A stretch of 43,481 nucleotides of DNA from contig CAKSVM010000017.1 of assembly GCA_934503195.1 (NCBI GenBank), forward strand, positions 1-43,481. Direction: 5' to 3'. Numbering within the stretch: the stretch's first letter is position 1; every line of letters begins with the position of its first letter. This document shows, in pieces, positions 1-8,348 of this stretch. Origin of the DNA: an uncultured Eubacteriales bacterium. Lineage in GTDB: Bacteria; Bacillota; Clostridia; Oscillospirales; CAG-272. The translations under genes were made by a program, and so were the position numbers. A model generated the notes under the pieces. That model saw nothing but the letters and a program-made list of their open reading frames with translations. It was not told the origin of the DNA and searched no databases.

Positions 1-81
1 CTTTCCGCTCTGCTTCTGTTCCTGTATTATCTCGCTCCACCGACTCAGCTGATATTCCGCCTTGTATTCCGTGACTTGCAT
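1..81 (-). CDS. IS66-type accessory protein TnpA, N-terminal fragment cut by window edge
   Basis: Only the first 27 codons lie in the window, beginning with an ATG on the minus strand at 81 and running off the left edge without a stop. The peptide begins MQVTEYKAEYQLSRW and continues with a segment ending EQKQSGK. The pattern W-x2-I-I-x-E, then SG(K/L), resembles the N-terminus of the small helix-turn-helix accessory protein (TnpA) of IS66-family elements, which helps transposition together with TnpB and TnpC. A minus-strand extended -10 (TGC then TATAAT, 148-153) lies about 67 bases upstream. The Shine-Dalgarno sequence is weak. The call rests on a short stretch, so another small DNA-binding protein is possible. 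Confidence 0.45.
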   Translation of the reverse strand, partial: MQVTEYKAEYQLSRWSEIIQEQKQSGK

Positions 82-105
82 TTTTCTGCATCCATTGGGG
101 TTTTA

Positions 106-142
106 TTGAAAAACTTGATTTTCTTGAATTCAAGTTTTTCAA
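106..142. repeat. 13-bp perfect inverted repeat between IS66-like gene and GH78
   Basis: Arms TTGAAAAACTTGA (106-118) and TCAAGTTTTTCAA (130-142) are perfect reverse complements around an 11-base spacer. A second, nested palindrome CTTGAATTCAAG lies at 123-134. It sits downstream of the minus-strand rhamnosidase gene and in the leader of the IS66-like gene. It could be a terminator for the former or a regulatory or boundary element of the insertion sequence; the sequence does not decide. Confidence 0.5.
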
Positions 143-214
143 CTTATATTATAGCACGTTTGGGCGCGGTTGGGGAGGTACGCGTGGTTGAGCTGGTACG
201 GATTTTCCGGTCTC

Positions 215-2398
215 TCAGAAGACTATCGAGCAGTTTTCTTTTACCTTGTGTTCGCCGTTATAGACGAGCGTCGCCTCGACCCCGGCGGGGATCTCAAGGT
301 CAAACTTCACGTTTCCGCCCTTCTTTTCGAACTTCACGCCGACGCGGCCGAACGGAGTGCCGACATGACCCTCCGCGCGGTTAAGTCCCGCGACAAGCTT
401 CGGCGAGATAACGAGCTTTTCGAATCCGCCCGAATCCTTCTCCTGATTTATTCCGAGAAGATACTTGAAGAGATAACGCGTCACCGCGCCGAACATCGGG
501 TGGTTCTGCGAACGCTTGTAGGTCCAGTACTCGGGGAAGGTAGTGCAGCCGTCGTCCATCCAGCGTCCGAACGAATACTTTCCGTGCGAGGTCAGAAGAA
601 TGTACGCGAGTTCCTCGTAGCCATTCTCAAAGAATACGCGGGTGAGAATGTCGGTTCCGAAGATTCCGGTGTCGTACCACGGCTCCTTCGCGTAGTGAGC
701 GACGAGATTTGCCAGCGTCCGCTCGTCGCCGAGTCCGAGATCGACCGCGAAGCAGTTCGCGCCCTGAATCCCTTTGCAGAAATCTCCGGTCGACCCGTCG
801 TAGTATTTCACGATCATCGCGTCGGTCTTGCGCTTTCTGAGTTCAAGGAGCGCGGGGATCATGTCTTCTTTTCCGAGAAGCTTACACGAATCGATCATAC
901 GGTCGATCGACTTCACATAGAAATAGTTGTTGACAAAGGGCGCGGGGATTGCGATCTCCTCGGCCGTGCACCAGTCGCCAAGGCACCATTCGCCCGGCTG
1001 ATCGGTCATGACGAGATCGTTTTCGCTGTGCGCGTCAAGGTACTCAAAGTACTTCAGCGTCTTCGGAATAGCCTCTTCGAGCAGATCGGTCTTGCCGAAG
1101 ATCTTCCAGAAGGTGTACGGAACCTCGATTATCGCGCAGCCCCAGCCGCCCGGGCCTCCGCCGCAGCGCGTGTAGGGCGCGGTGTACTGTACGTGTCCCG
1201 AAACCCTGTCCTGACAGTCGAAGATATCTCCGATCCACTTGCGGTAGAATTTTTCGGAGTCGAGAAGCATCATGCCGCTCTCGCAGACGAGTTCGCCGTC
1301 GCCGGTGTAGCCGCGCTTTTCAAGGTGCGGGCAGTCGGACGGGATTCCGCAGTGCATATTGTCAAGCTGGGTGCGGAGGAAGGTTTCGTAGAGCCAGTTG
1401 AGCGTCGCGTTGTCCGAGTCGAAATCCGAGTTCACGTCGACGTCCGAGTGGATGACCTCGATCTTTTCGAGCTTCGCGTTCTTCGAGACGGCGATATAGC
1501 GGAAGCCGTTCCAGACGAAATGGAGCTTGTACTCGCGATCCTTGCCGTCGGTGATTATCGACGACTTCTGGCCGTGATGGGTGTAGTCCTCGATCCAGCC
1601 GTTCTTCAGTCTCTCGCTGACGCGGAAGGTGATCTCCTCCGACGTGTCGCCGATCTGAGTCAGAATCGGGGTTCCGGTGATGTTCTCGCCGCAGTCGTAG
1701 AGATATTCCTTTTCGTTCTCGCCGATCTTTTTCGGGAGAATTTCGCGGATGACGCGGTCGGGCGGGCAGTCGGTCGTCATGAAGTTTGACTCGATGGTGT
1801 CGACGACAATCGGAGTGTTCCAGCCGCTCATGTCGTATCCGGCCTTTGTCCAGCCGTCAAGGCAGAAAGTCGCGTAGTCCTGATATTCGCCCTCGAAGAG
1901 GTACGAGGCCTTGATGTTGCTCTTTGTCCACTTCACCGTCTCGGGATCCGAGAGAACCTCGGTCGTCGTGCCGTCGTTATGCTCGATGACGAGCCGGAAG
2001 CAGAGCTTCGGATTGCCGTAGTCGCTGATCATGTGATGGTTGTACATCAGAATTTCGCAGCGGTACCAGCCGGCCGCGAGAGTGACTGCAATGCAGTTCT
2101 CCTTTTCGAGAAGATCCGTGACGTCGATCTCGGTGACGTAGATACGGTGATCAAGCTCCTCGCCGAAGGCTTTTTTGCAGTATTCGTTTTCGAACGCGTG
2201 GAAGTCGGTCGAGAGCGTGCCGTAGAGGTCGTCGATCGGGGTTTTGTCGTTTAATTTAAGCTTGAACATTCCGAGTCCGCAGATGGCGAGCTTCGCCGAC
2301 TTTACATTCTCCGCGCCGAACTCGCTTCTGAAGCAGACCACGTCGTTGTTTCCCGACGTGAGCCATTTCGCGTTTCCAAAGAAATCTTTTGATGTCAT
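215..2398 (-). CDS. alpha-L-rhamnosidase, glycoside hydrolase family 78
   Basis: 727 residues, no signal peptide, so probably cytoplasmic: it would remove terminal alpha-L-rhamnose from imported plant oligosaccharides or glycosides. The N-terminal third (about 1-330) is beta-rich, as in the accessory domains of GH78. The (alpha/alpha)6 catalytic domain follows. The family signature DCP-x3-E-x-R-x-GW-x-GD is recognisable at 355-368 as DCPHLEKRGYTGDG, with Asp355, Glu360 and Asp367 in the positions of the acidic residues of GH78 active sites. A Trp/Glu-rich stretch near 467-480 and a C-terminal beta domain also fit. The start is supported by AAGGAG about 8 bases upstream. It follows the PHP phosphatase gene by 46 bases on the same strand, probably sharing its promoter. 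Family call is firm; exact linkage specificity is not visible. Confidence 0.9.
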   Translation of the reverse strand: MTSKDFFGNAKWLTSGNNDVVCFRSEFGAENVKSAKLAICGLGMFKLKLNDKTPIDDLYGTLSTDFHAFENEYCKKAFGEELDHRIYVTEIDVTDLLEKENCIAVTLAAGWYRCEILMYNHHMISDYGNPKLCFRLVIEHNDGTTTEVLSDPETVKWTKSNIKASYLFEGEYQDYATFCLDGWTKAGYDMSGWNTPIVVDTIESNFMTTDCPPDRVIREILPKKIGENEKEYLYDCGENITGTPILTQIGDTSEEITFRVSERLKNGWIEDYTHHGQKSSIITDGKDREYKLHFVWNGFRYIAVSKNAKLEKIEVIHSDVDVNSDFDSDNATLNWLYETFLRTQLDNMHCGIPSDCPHLEKRGYTGDGELVCESGMMLLDSEKFYRKWIGDIFDCQDRVSGHVQYTAPYTRCGGGPGGWGCAIIEVPYTFWKIFGKTDLLEEAIPKTLKYFEYLDAHSENDLVMTDQPGEWCLGDWCTAEEIAIPAPFVNNYFYVKSIDRMIDSCKLLGKEDMIPALLELRKRKTDAMIVKYYDGSTGDFCKGIQGANCFAVDLGLGDERTLANLVAHYAKEPWYDTGIFGTDILTRVFFENGYEELAYILLTSHGKYSFGRWMDDGCTTFPEYWTYKRSQNHPMFGAVTRYLFKYLLGINQEKDSGGFEKLVISPKLVAGLNRAEGHVGTPFGRVGVKFEKKGGNVKFDLEIPAGVEATLVYNGEHKVKENCSIVF

Positions 2399-2420
2399 TT
2401 TTGTTCTCCTTTTATGTGTC

Positions 2421-2439
2421 CGGCCGTGGATTCCGGCCG
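2421..2439 (-). other. intercistronic hairpin between PHP phosphatase and GH78
   Basis: CGGCCG (2421-2426) and CGGCCG (2434-2439) form a 6-bp GC stem with a 7-base loop in the 46-base gap between the two minus-strand genes. There is no U-tract. It could tune the ratio of the two products or protect message ends; this is inference. Confidence 0.3.
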
Positions 2440-2444
2440 TTTAT

Positions 2445-3272
2445 TCAGATTCTGTAGCAGTGGATCTGCCGCTTTTCGATATAGCAGGCCTCGCCGAAGC
2501 CGATTCGTCTGAGCTCCGCCGCCGCGATTTCAAATCCGTTCGCGATCCGGTCGGTCCGGTGCGCGTCCGAGCCGAGCGTCACAAGCCTTCCGCCGAGCAA
2601 AAAGTAGCGTTCGAAGAGATATCTGTCATACTCCGCGACCTCGTTTTCGAGTATCGAGGTGTTCATTTCGAGCGCGATTCCTTCCTTTATCAGATATTTG
2701 AGTATAGAATCGACGCGGTCGGAATAATCCGTGATCTTCACGTCTATGTGGTGATAGCCGACTATGTAGCGCAGCATATATGAAAGATGCGCTAAAATAT
2801 CGGGATGGATCGTGTCGAGCATCAGGATCACGTCGTCGAAATATTTCTGGTTGAGTCCGTCGATATGCGCGGGCGTCATATGCTCGTAGTCGCCCTGCGT
2901 CGTGACGAGAATCTCGCCCTCGTAAATTATCCGGTGAACCGATCCGGTCACGCAGTCGATGCCGTCGATCTCGGCGCATTTTTTCGCGAGCGGCGGATTC
3001 CAGTGCGGATTTCCGATCTCGATTCCGGCGAGGATTTTCATCCGGCCGTCGTACTCCTTTCTGAGTCTGAGCGCGTCGGACACCGACGCCGCCGCCGAGT
3101 CGAAGCAGTGAAGCTCGGCGTCGCGGTTGACGTCGCAGTGATCCGAGATGTTGTAGATCCCGATTCCAGCGTCATACGCCGCTTTGCACATTTCGTCGGG
3201 CGAGTTCTTTCCATCGACCGAATGAGTTGTGTGCGTGTGCATATCCGCGGTGAGATAAGATTTTTCTGTCAA
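2445..3272 (-). CDS. PHP-domain phosphatase, histidinol-phosphatase (HisJ/HisK) type
   Basis: 275 residues with the PHP metal-site motifs in order: DMHTHTTHS at 10-18, SDHCD at 41-45, an IEIG Glu near 64, GSVHR near 110, LAHLSY near 145 and LGSDAHR near 230. PHP histidinol-phosphatases hydrolyse L-histidinol phosphate with a trinuclear metal centre; related PHP proteins act on other phosphoesters. The start codon is TTG at 3272, chosen because GAGGGA lies six to seven bases upstream; the only nearby ATG is out of frame. No other his genes are in the window; instead it sits directly upstream of a GH78 gene, so its substrate could be a sugar phosphate rather than histidinol phosphate (inference). 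Confidence 0.8.
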   Translation of the reverse strand: MTEKSYLTADMHTHTTHSVDGKNSPDEMCKAAYDAGIGIYNISDHCDVNRDAELHCFDSAAASVSDALRLRKEYDGRMKILAGIEIGNPHWNPPLAKKCAEIDGIDCVTGSVHRIIYEGEILVTTQGDYEHMTPAHIDGLNQKYFDDVILMLDTIHPDILAHLSYMLRYIVGYHHIDVKITDYSDRVDSILKYLIKEGIALEMNTSILENEVAEYDRYLFERYFLLGGRLVTLGSDAHRTDRIANGFEIAAAELRRIGFGEACYIEKRQIHCYRI

Positions 3273-3298
3273 ACTGATCCCTCATTTCTTCTTTGACT

Positions 3299-3327
3299 AT
3301 TATAACATAAAACCTGTGATTTTGCAA
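3299..3327 (-). promoter_or_regulatory. sigma-A promoter for PHP phosphatase-GH78 unit
   Basis: Read on the minus strand: TTGCAA (3322-3327), 17-base spacer, TATAAT (3299-3304), with TGT just before the -10 (extended -10). It lies 27 bases upstream of the TTG start at 3272. Confidence 0.8.
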
Positions 3328-3429
3328 GTATCATATGTGATTCTTTTGATTTTTTGCGCGGAAAAGATAAAAACCGAAAAAAAGCAACAAAATCGGAAAA
3401 AAGTGTATAACCGCTCTTAAAAACTGTGT

Positions 3430-3435
3430 TACAAT
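3430..3435 (+). promoter_or_regulatory. extended -10 element upstream of first solute-binding protein
   Basis: TGT followed by TACAAT (3430-3435), 36 bases upstream of the ATG. No convincing -35 is present at 16-18 bases, so the extended -10 may carry recognition, or an activator may be needed. The 144 bases between this and the divergent promoter at 3299 are A-rich, with no other clear element. Confidence 0.45.
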
Positions 3436-3471
3436 AGGATCGCAAAATAAAAAACTTCAGGAGGAAGCACC

Positions 3472-4947
3472 ATGAAACAGTCAAAAAGAACGATATCGCT
3501 GATTCTTTTCTCGGCGATACTCACCGGAATCCTTGCCGGATGCGGCTCTGAACCCGTAGGTCAGGACGAGACATCGGACGGAACGACGTCAGCCGAGGTC
3601 ACGACCGAAGCCGGATACGACTACCCCGACGTAAACTATGACGGCTATGAGTTCAGGATCCTGAACATCGACAACTTCTATAACTGCTATGTAAAGACCG
3701 ACGTGGCCGAGCAGACTGGAGAGACGGTCGACGACGCCGTGTATCTGCGCAACCGCAAGGTTGAGGATAAGCTTGGAATCAAGATCACCGAGATTGTCGA
3801 GACCTTCACTTCTGGAGACGATCGCCAGAAGACTGGAAATCGTCTTCAACAGGCAGTTTTGGCTGGTGATGAGAGCTTTGACTGTGCGTATGTCTCGATG
3901 TCGGGAAGTGCGGGGATAATCACTGGAGGATATGTCCTTGATCTCAAGAAAGTTCCCGGGTTGAATCTTGACGAAGAGTGGTGGGATACTGATCTCAATG
4001 CCGCGCTTGAACTCGATGGAAAGCTCTTCTGCGCGACAAGTCCATTGCAGCTTACCTCGCTTGACCTCACGTGGGTTTTGCTCTTCAACAAGCAGATTCT
4101 CGAAAACAACAAACTTGAAATGCCATATGATCTCGTCCGCGAGGGAAAGTGGACAATGGATAAAATGTATGAGTACACCTCGAAGGTCGCTAATCTAAAC
4201 GGCGATGAGAGCTTCGAGTTCACTGAAGGCGGGAAGGCAGTCTATGGAATTGCGGCGCATCAACACACATCTCCGTATCTTTTCCTGCTGTCCGGTGATA
4301 ATAAGCTTGTCGAGACCGACAAATCTGGTAAGCTTGTTTTTACTGGAGGAACCGAGCGGCTTTACGGCACCATGGAAAAAGCAGCAAAGCTTCTCGCAAC
4401 CGACAACGGAAACGCTATTCTCGGAAGCAACGATTTCACGCCCGGACATTATTATTATATGTTTGCGAACGAGCGCGCGGCCTTCCTCACGACCGAGCTT
4501 AAGGGAACTCAGGTCATGCGTCCCTACAACGTCGAGTTCGGAATCCTCCCGACTCCGAAGTATGACGAGAATCAGAAGAATTACGTCACCTACGCGAGCG
4601 AAAACGTCTTCCGTCTCTGCATCCCGGCGAACGCCGAGAATCCCGGGCGCACCGGAGTCATCCTCGACGCGCTTTCGTACGAGAGCAAATATGAGGTTCT
4701 CCCGCTCTACTACAACCAGACGATCTGCCAGAAGGGGCTCCGCGACGACGATTCGATCGAGATGCTCTCTTACATAAGCGACGCGAGAATGACCGAGGTC
4801 GGACTCATCTTCGACATCACCACCCCGCTTGTGAACGATCTCAAGACCGCGATAAGAAACGGCGACACGAACGCCGCGTCGATCATCGCCGCCGGAAAGG
4901 CCAAGGTCGAGACAGAGATCACCGATCTCCTTGACGCGATCAAATAA
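3472..4947 (+). CDS. extracellular solute-binding lipoprotein, sugar ABC transporter type
   Basis: 491 residues. A basic N-terminus, hydrophobic core and lipobox LAGC put the lipidated Cys at 24, followed by an acidic Thr/Glu-rich linker to about 48. The body resembles family 1 sugar-binding proteins and shares several motifs with the three other binding proteins here: TGETVDDAVYLRNR, PYDLVREGKWT, LNGDESF and PTPKYDENQKNY. Such proteins sit outside the membrane and hand an oligosaccharide or related ligand to an ABC permease. GGAGGA precedes the ATG. No permease genes adjoin it. Codon use is uneven: roughly 3800-4440 uses many act, gat, ttg, cca and gca codons, while both ends have the C-ending bias of the neighbours, suggesting a recombined middle segment. 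Ligand unknown. Confidence 0.85.
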   Translation: MKQSKRTISLILFSAILTGILAGCGSEPVGQDETSDGTTSAEVTTEAGYDYPDVNYDGYEFRILNIDNFYNCYVKTDVAEQTGETVDDAVYLRNRKVEDKLGIKITEIVETFTSGDDRQKTGNRLQQAVLAGDESFDCAYVSMSGSAGIITGGYVLDLKKVPGLNLDEEWWDTDLNAALELDGKLFCATSPLQLTSLDLTWVLLFNKQILENNKLEMPYDLVREGKWTMDKMYEYTSKVANLNGDESFEFTEGGKAVYGIAAHQHTSPYLFLLSGDNKLVETDKSGKLVFTGGTERLYGTMEKAAKLLATDNGNAILGSNDFTPGHYYYMFANERAAFLTTELKGTQVMRPYNVEFGILPTPKYDENQKNYVTYASENVFRLCIPANAENPGRTGVILDALSYESKYEVLPLYYNQTICQKGLRDDDSIEMLSYISDARMTEVGLIFDITTPLVNDLKTAIRNGDTNAASIIAAGKAKVETEITDLLDAIK

Positions 4948-4952
4948 AAATT

Positions 4953-4986
4953 AAAAAGGATCCGGCCGGATGGTCGGATCCTTTTT
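4953..4986. terminator. bidirectional rho-independent terminator
   Basis: Arms AAAAAGGATCCG (4953-4964) and CGGATCCTTTTT (4975-4986) form a 12-bp stem with a T-run on each strand. It closes the convergent binding-protein genes ending at 4947 (+) and 4994 (-). Confidence 0.9.
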
Positions 4987-4993
4987 TAATGAA

Positions 4994-6439
4994 TCAGCCG
5001 AGAGTTTCCATCGTCTTTTCGATGTTCGCGGTGACTTTATCCTTGTTTGCGGCGATTATCGACGCCACGCCGCTGTCGCCCTTGATGATCGCGTTCCTGA
5101 GCGAGGACATGAGGTCGCTCGTCCAGCCGTAGGTGATGCTGGCGTCATAGTAGAGCGAGTCGCGGATTATGCCGAGCATTTCGATCGAGTCGTCATTTCG
5201 AAGAGACTTCTGCGAGACTCTGACATTGTAGTAAGCCGGGAGAACGTCGGTGTAGGAGAGGTAGGAGAGCGCGTCAAGAATCGTTCCGACCTGCTCGGGC
5301 TTTGAGATCGAGGCGGGGATTATCATCGTCGGAACGTCGAAGTTCATCCAGCCGACGTAATTTTCCTGATTCTCGTCGTATTTCGGGAGTGGGAGGATTA
5401 CGAAGCTGTCCTGCATTTCACGGAAGACGCCCGAAGACTTTACCTCGCCGCCGTAGAAGAGCGCGCGGCTCTGCATGAAGATCTTGTCGTACGCTATGCC
5501 GTCCTGATTTGCCTCTATGTAATCGCCCTCGGTTCCGAAAATCTTGGCGAGCTTTTCGGCGGTGGTGTAGAATCTGTCGTTTTCAAGCGAGAACTGAGGA
5601 GTTCCGTTCTTGTCCTTGGTCACAAGACGGTTGCCCGCGCCGATGATCATCGCCTCGCAGATGCGGTAGAAGGACGTGAAGCCGTAGATCGACTTCTTGC
5701 CATAATCGAAAGTGAAGCTGTCGTCGCCGTTCAGGTTGGTTCCCCATTTGAGCATCGTGTTGAAGCTGTCGATTGTCCACTTGCCCTCGCGCACGGTGTC
5801 GTAGGGCATATCCTTGCCGAGCTTGGTCATCATATCCTCGTTGAAGAAGATCGACCAGACGAGGTCAAAAGCACAGAGCGAGAAGTCGTTGAGTGCGAAG
5901 AAGAGCTTATCGCCGTCGATCGAGGCCTCTTCCACAACCGACTGGTTCCACCACGGCTCGTCAAGCTGAAGCCCCGGAACTTCATAGAGATTCTTACAGA
6001 GTCCCGCCGATACGAGACCCGCGATTCCGTTTCCGCGCGCGTACGCGACGTCATAGGTGTCGTCACCGGCAGAGACGGTCGTCTGGATCTTTCCGGCGAG
6101 TTCGTCGATCTTGACTTCGACTATATTCATCTTGAACTTATATTTGTCTTCAAGAAAACGGTTGCGGTTATAAATTGCGTCGTCTATGATCTCTCCGGTC
6201 ATTGATTCCTGATCAAGATAGGTATACATTTCCCAGATATTCGAGAGATTAAGTACTGTGAACTCGTCGCCGCCGCAGTCGAGGTCGGCGTATTTGTAGG
6301 CCGGCTCGGTTTCGGGCGCGGGCGTTGTTTCGCCGCTTGCCGCGGTTGTCGTATCGCCGCCGGGATTTGAGTTGTCGCCGCAGGCCGCCATCGAGGCGAG
6401 CATCGCGATGAGAAGAAGTGTACTTACGAAGCGTTTCAT
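4994..6439 (-). CDS. extracellular solute-binding lipoprotein, sugar ABC transporter type
   Basis: 481 residues. Signal peptide with lipobox SMAAC places the lipidated Cys at 20, then a Thr/Pro/Glu-rich linker to about 46. It is a paralogue of the preceding gene: TGEIIDDAIYNRNR, PYDTVREGKWTIDS, LNGDDSFTF and PLPKYDENQENY align with the corresponding motifs, and the C-terminus again ends in an Ala-rich helix (VASIIAANKDK). It is expected to bind a saccharide outside the membrane. The divergent AraC regulator at 6561 shares an overlapping promoter region and is the likely controller (inference). No permease or ATPase genes are adjacent, so it must work with components encoded elsewhere. Confidence 0.85.
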   Translation of the reverse strand: MKRFVSTLLLIAMLASMAACGDNSNPGGDTTTAASGETTPAPETEPAYKYADLDCGGDEFTVLNLSNIWEMYTYLDQESMTGEIIDDAIYNRNRFLEDKYKFKMNIVEVKIDELAGKIQTTVSAGDDTYDVAYARGNGIAGLVSAGLCKNLYEVPGLQLDEPWWNQSVVEEASIDGDKLFFALNDFSLCAFDLVWSIFFNEDMMTKLGKDMPYDTVREGKWTIDSFNTMLKWGTNLNGDDSFTFDYGKKSIYGFTSFYRICEAMIIGAGNRLVTKDKNGTPQFSLENDRFYTTAEKLAKIFGTEGDYIEANQDGIAYDKIFMQSRALFYGGEVKSSGVFREMQDSFVILPLPKYDENQENYVGWMNFDVPTMIIPASISKPEQVGTILDALSYLSYTDVLPAYYNVRVSQKSLRNDDSIEMLGIIRDSLYYDASITYGWTSDLMSSLRNAIIKGDSGVASIIAANKDKVTANIEKTMETLG

Positions 6440-6478
6440 TTTTTATCAAAATCCTTTCAGAAAATTTTGGGTCTGTAC

Positions 6479-6507
6479 TTGAATTATACCATAAAATGTG
6501 GTATAAT
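6479..6507 (+). promoter_or_regulatory. divergent, overlapping promoters of AraC gene and binding-protein gene; palindromic
   Basis: Plus strand: TTGAAT (6479-6484), 17-base spacer, TATAAT (6502-6507), preceded by TGG. On the minus strand a second TATAAT (6488-6483), also preceded by TGG, points at the binding-protein gene, with a poor -35. The two -10 regions form a perfect 9-bp inverted repeat, ATTATACCA (6483-6491) and TGGTATAAT (6499-6507), around 7 bases. RNA polymerase can hardly occupy both at once. Confidence 0.8.
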
Positions 6508-6560
6508 ACTACTCAGAAACCCGAAAGAACTTATCAAAATCTGCAAACAGGAGGAAAACC

Positions 6561-7394
6561 GTGAAACGCAAGGACAACGAGCTTTACGAGGACAGCTTCG
6601 CGAAATACGGAATCATAAGACAGGGATCAGTCAGCAGACATTTTCATTATCACGCCGAGCTTATATTATCGTTTGAGGGCGGCTTTGACGCTGCTGTCGA
6701 CGGCGAACATTTTTATGTGAACGAGGGTACCGGAGTGATAGTCTTCCCGTATCAGCTTCACGAATATTTTGCGGTCGACAGCAAAAGAGCGTTGGTGCTC
6801 CTCTTTCATCCCGAACGGAATCAGAGGTATTATGAGTACTTCAAGGGAAATCTGCCGAAATCCGCGCATATTCCGGCTGAGATAATCGACGATGAGGTCA
6901 GAGCCGTCTCCGAGCTTATAATAAAGCACGCGGGTCTCCGGCACAAAACAAAATTCAGCGGCGAACTGCTTGAAATCTACAAGGAGGCGGTCTTCGGGCT
7001 GATTCTTGAAAAGCTTGAACTCGAACCGACCGCGTCGGGTCAGATCGACCTTTTAAGGCGGGTTGTTCACTGGTGTCAGGAGCATTACACCGAGCAGGTG
7101 ACGATTCCGGTCGCGGCGAGAGCACTGGCAATTTCGGAGAGTCAGCTCTCGCATCTTTTCTCCTGCAAGCTCCACACGGGTTTCCGGGATTACATAAACA
7201 GCCTGCGGGTTCAGGCGGCGATTGAACTGCTTCTCAAAACGCGGAAGCCGATCAGTGAGATCGCGTTCGACTGTGGATTTGTCAGCTTTTCGACCTTCAA
7301 CCGCGCGTTTCTGAAGAGTACCGGACTGACTCCGCGTGAGGTCCGCGAGCGCGGAAATCTTGAGCTTCCGGGAGAAAACGAGAGGAAAAAATGA
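6561..7394 (+). CDS. AraC-family transcriptional regulator
   Basis: 277 residues, GTG start with AGGAGGA seven bases upstream. The N-terminal half (about 20-120) is a cupin-like ligand domain (RHFHYHAELILSFEG, then VFPYQLHEYF). The C-terminal 100 residues carry two helix-turn-helix units: VAARALAISESQLSHLFS, then ISEIAFDCGFVSFSTFNRAF and TPREVR, the standard AraC/XylS DNA-binding signature. It is divergent from a solute-binding protein gene and overlaps the next gene by 4 bases (ATGA), so it is probably translated in concert with the NUDIX fusion. Likely role: sensing a sugar and controlling the transporter gene across the shared promoter (inference). Confidence 0.88.
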   Translation: MKRKDNELYEDSFAKYGIIRQGSVSRHFHYHAELILSFEGGFDAAVDGEHFYVNEGTGVIVFPYQLHEYFAVDSKRALVLLFHPERNQRYYEYFKGNLPKSAHIPAEIIDDEVRAVSELIIKHAGLRHKTKFSGELLEIYKEAVFGLILEKLELEPTASGQIDLLRRVVHWCQEHYTEQVTIPVAARALAISESQLSHLFSCKLHTGFRDYINSLRVQAAIELLLKTRKPISEIAFDCGFVSFSTFNRAFLKSTGLTPREVRERGNLELPGENERKK

Positions 7395-8299
7395 AAAACA
7401 CGACTTTATGCTACATAGAACGCGATGGAAAATATCTGATGCTCCACCGCGTAAAGGAAAAAAACGACGCGAACCACGACAAATGGATCGGCGTTGGCGG
7501 GCATTTTGAAAATCGCGAAAGCCCGTACGACTGTATTCTCCGCGAGATACGCGAGGAGACCGCGCTTGAATTTTCGCGTGAGGACATGGAATACCGCGGG
7601 ATTGTGACCTTTGTCTCGGACGAGTACGAGACCGAGTATATGCACCTTTTCACCGTGTCAAAGGTTCCGGACGATTACACGCCGCCCGAATGCGACGAGG
7701 GCGTGCTCGAATGGATCTCAAAGGAAAAGCTCCTATCGCTCCCGATGTGGGAGGGGGACATGATATTTCTGAGACTCCTTGACGAAGAGAGAAGATTCTT
7801 CCATCTGAAGCTCGTCTATTCGGGTGACAAACTCATGAGCCATAGCCTTGACTTCGGCGGTAAACCGGCAGGGAAGGAGCCGATTCTGATCTCGGCCTGC
7901 CTTCTCGGCGCGAAATGCCGCTACGACGGGAAATCAAAGCCGCTATCCGGAGAAAAGCTCGAAGAGCTGAACCGGCGTTACACTCTGATTCCGGTCTGCC
8001 CCGAACAGCTCGGCGGCCTTCCGACCCCGCGCCTTCCCTGCGAGATACAAGGCGGCCGCGTGATAAGAAAGGACGGCGTTGGCGTTTCGGAGTCCTATCT
8101 TCGCGGCGCGGAGGAGGCGCTGCGGATTTTGAGGCTCTTCGGAATAAAAAAGGCTCTTCTCAAAGCGAAGAGTCCCTCCTGCGGCGCGGGGAGGATATAC
8201 GACGGAAGCTTTTCCGGGAGGCTTACCGAAGGCGACGGAATAACGGCCGCGCTTCTGAAGGAAAACGGCGTTCAGGTTTTCAGCGAGGAGGATATCTGA
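7391..8299 (+). CDS. NUDIX hydrolase fused to a DUF523 domain
   Basis: 302 residues, two domains. Residues 1-140 are a NUDIX hydrolase of the MutT/8-oxo-dGTPase type: the Nudix box G-x5-E-x7-REUxEExxU runs from Gly37 to Leu59 (Ala58 replaces the usual Gly), with the REIREE core intact. These enzymes hydrolyse nucleoside diphosphates linked to another moiety, such as oxidised dGTP. Residues about 163-300 match DUF523, a small cysteine-containing family of unknown function: SACLLGAKCRYDGKSK, PVCPEQLGGLPTPR, then AKSPSCGAGRIYDG. DUF523 is usually a separate protein or fused to DUF1722. The ATG overlaps the AraC stop codon by 4 bases. Oxidative damage control or a redox role of the paired domain is inference. 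Confidence 0.88.
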   Translation: MKNTTLCYIERDGKYLMLHRVKEKNDANHDKWIGVGGHFENRESPYDCILREIREETALEFSREDMEYRGIVTFVSDEYETEYMHLFTVSKVPDDYTPPECDEGVLEWISKEKLLSLPMWEGDMIFLRLLDEERRFFHLKLVYSGDKLMSHSLDFGGKPAGKEPILISACLLGAKCRYDGKSKPLSGEKLEELNRRYTLIPVCPEQLGGLPTPRLPCEIQGGRVIRKDGVGVSESYLRGAEEALRILRLFGIKKALLKAKSPSCGAGRIYDGSFSGRLTEGDGITAALLKENGVQVFSEEDI

Positions 8300-8322
8300 C
8301 GGCCGGATTATACGAGAAAAAT

Positions 8323-8343
8323 CCCCCGCGGTGTCCGCGGGGG
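8323..8343 (-). terminator. rho-independent terminator of the cps-rrf2 unit
   Basis: CCCCCGCGG (8323-8331), loop TGT, CCGCGGGGG (8335-8343). On the minus strand it is followed by ATTTTTCTCG, a proper U-tract; on the plus strand it is not. It lies just past the stop of the Rrf2 gene. Confidence 0.85.
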
Positions 8344-8348
8344 AGAAA

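Noticed and set aside
170..1789. 539-codon plus-strand frame opposite GH78
   Set aside because: The translation is Arg/Val-rich without motifs, while the minus strand shows a clear GH78 signature and start site.
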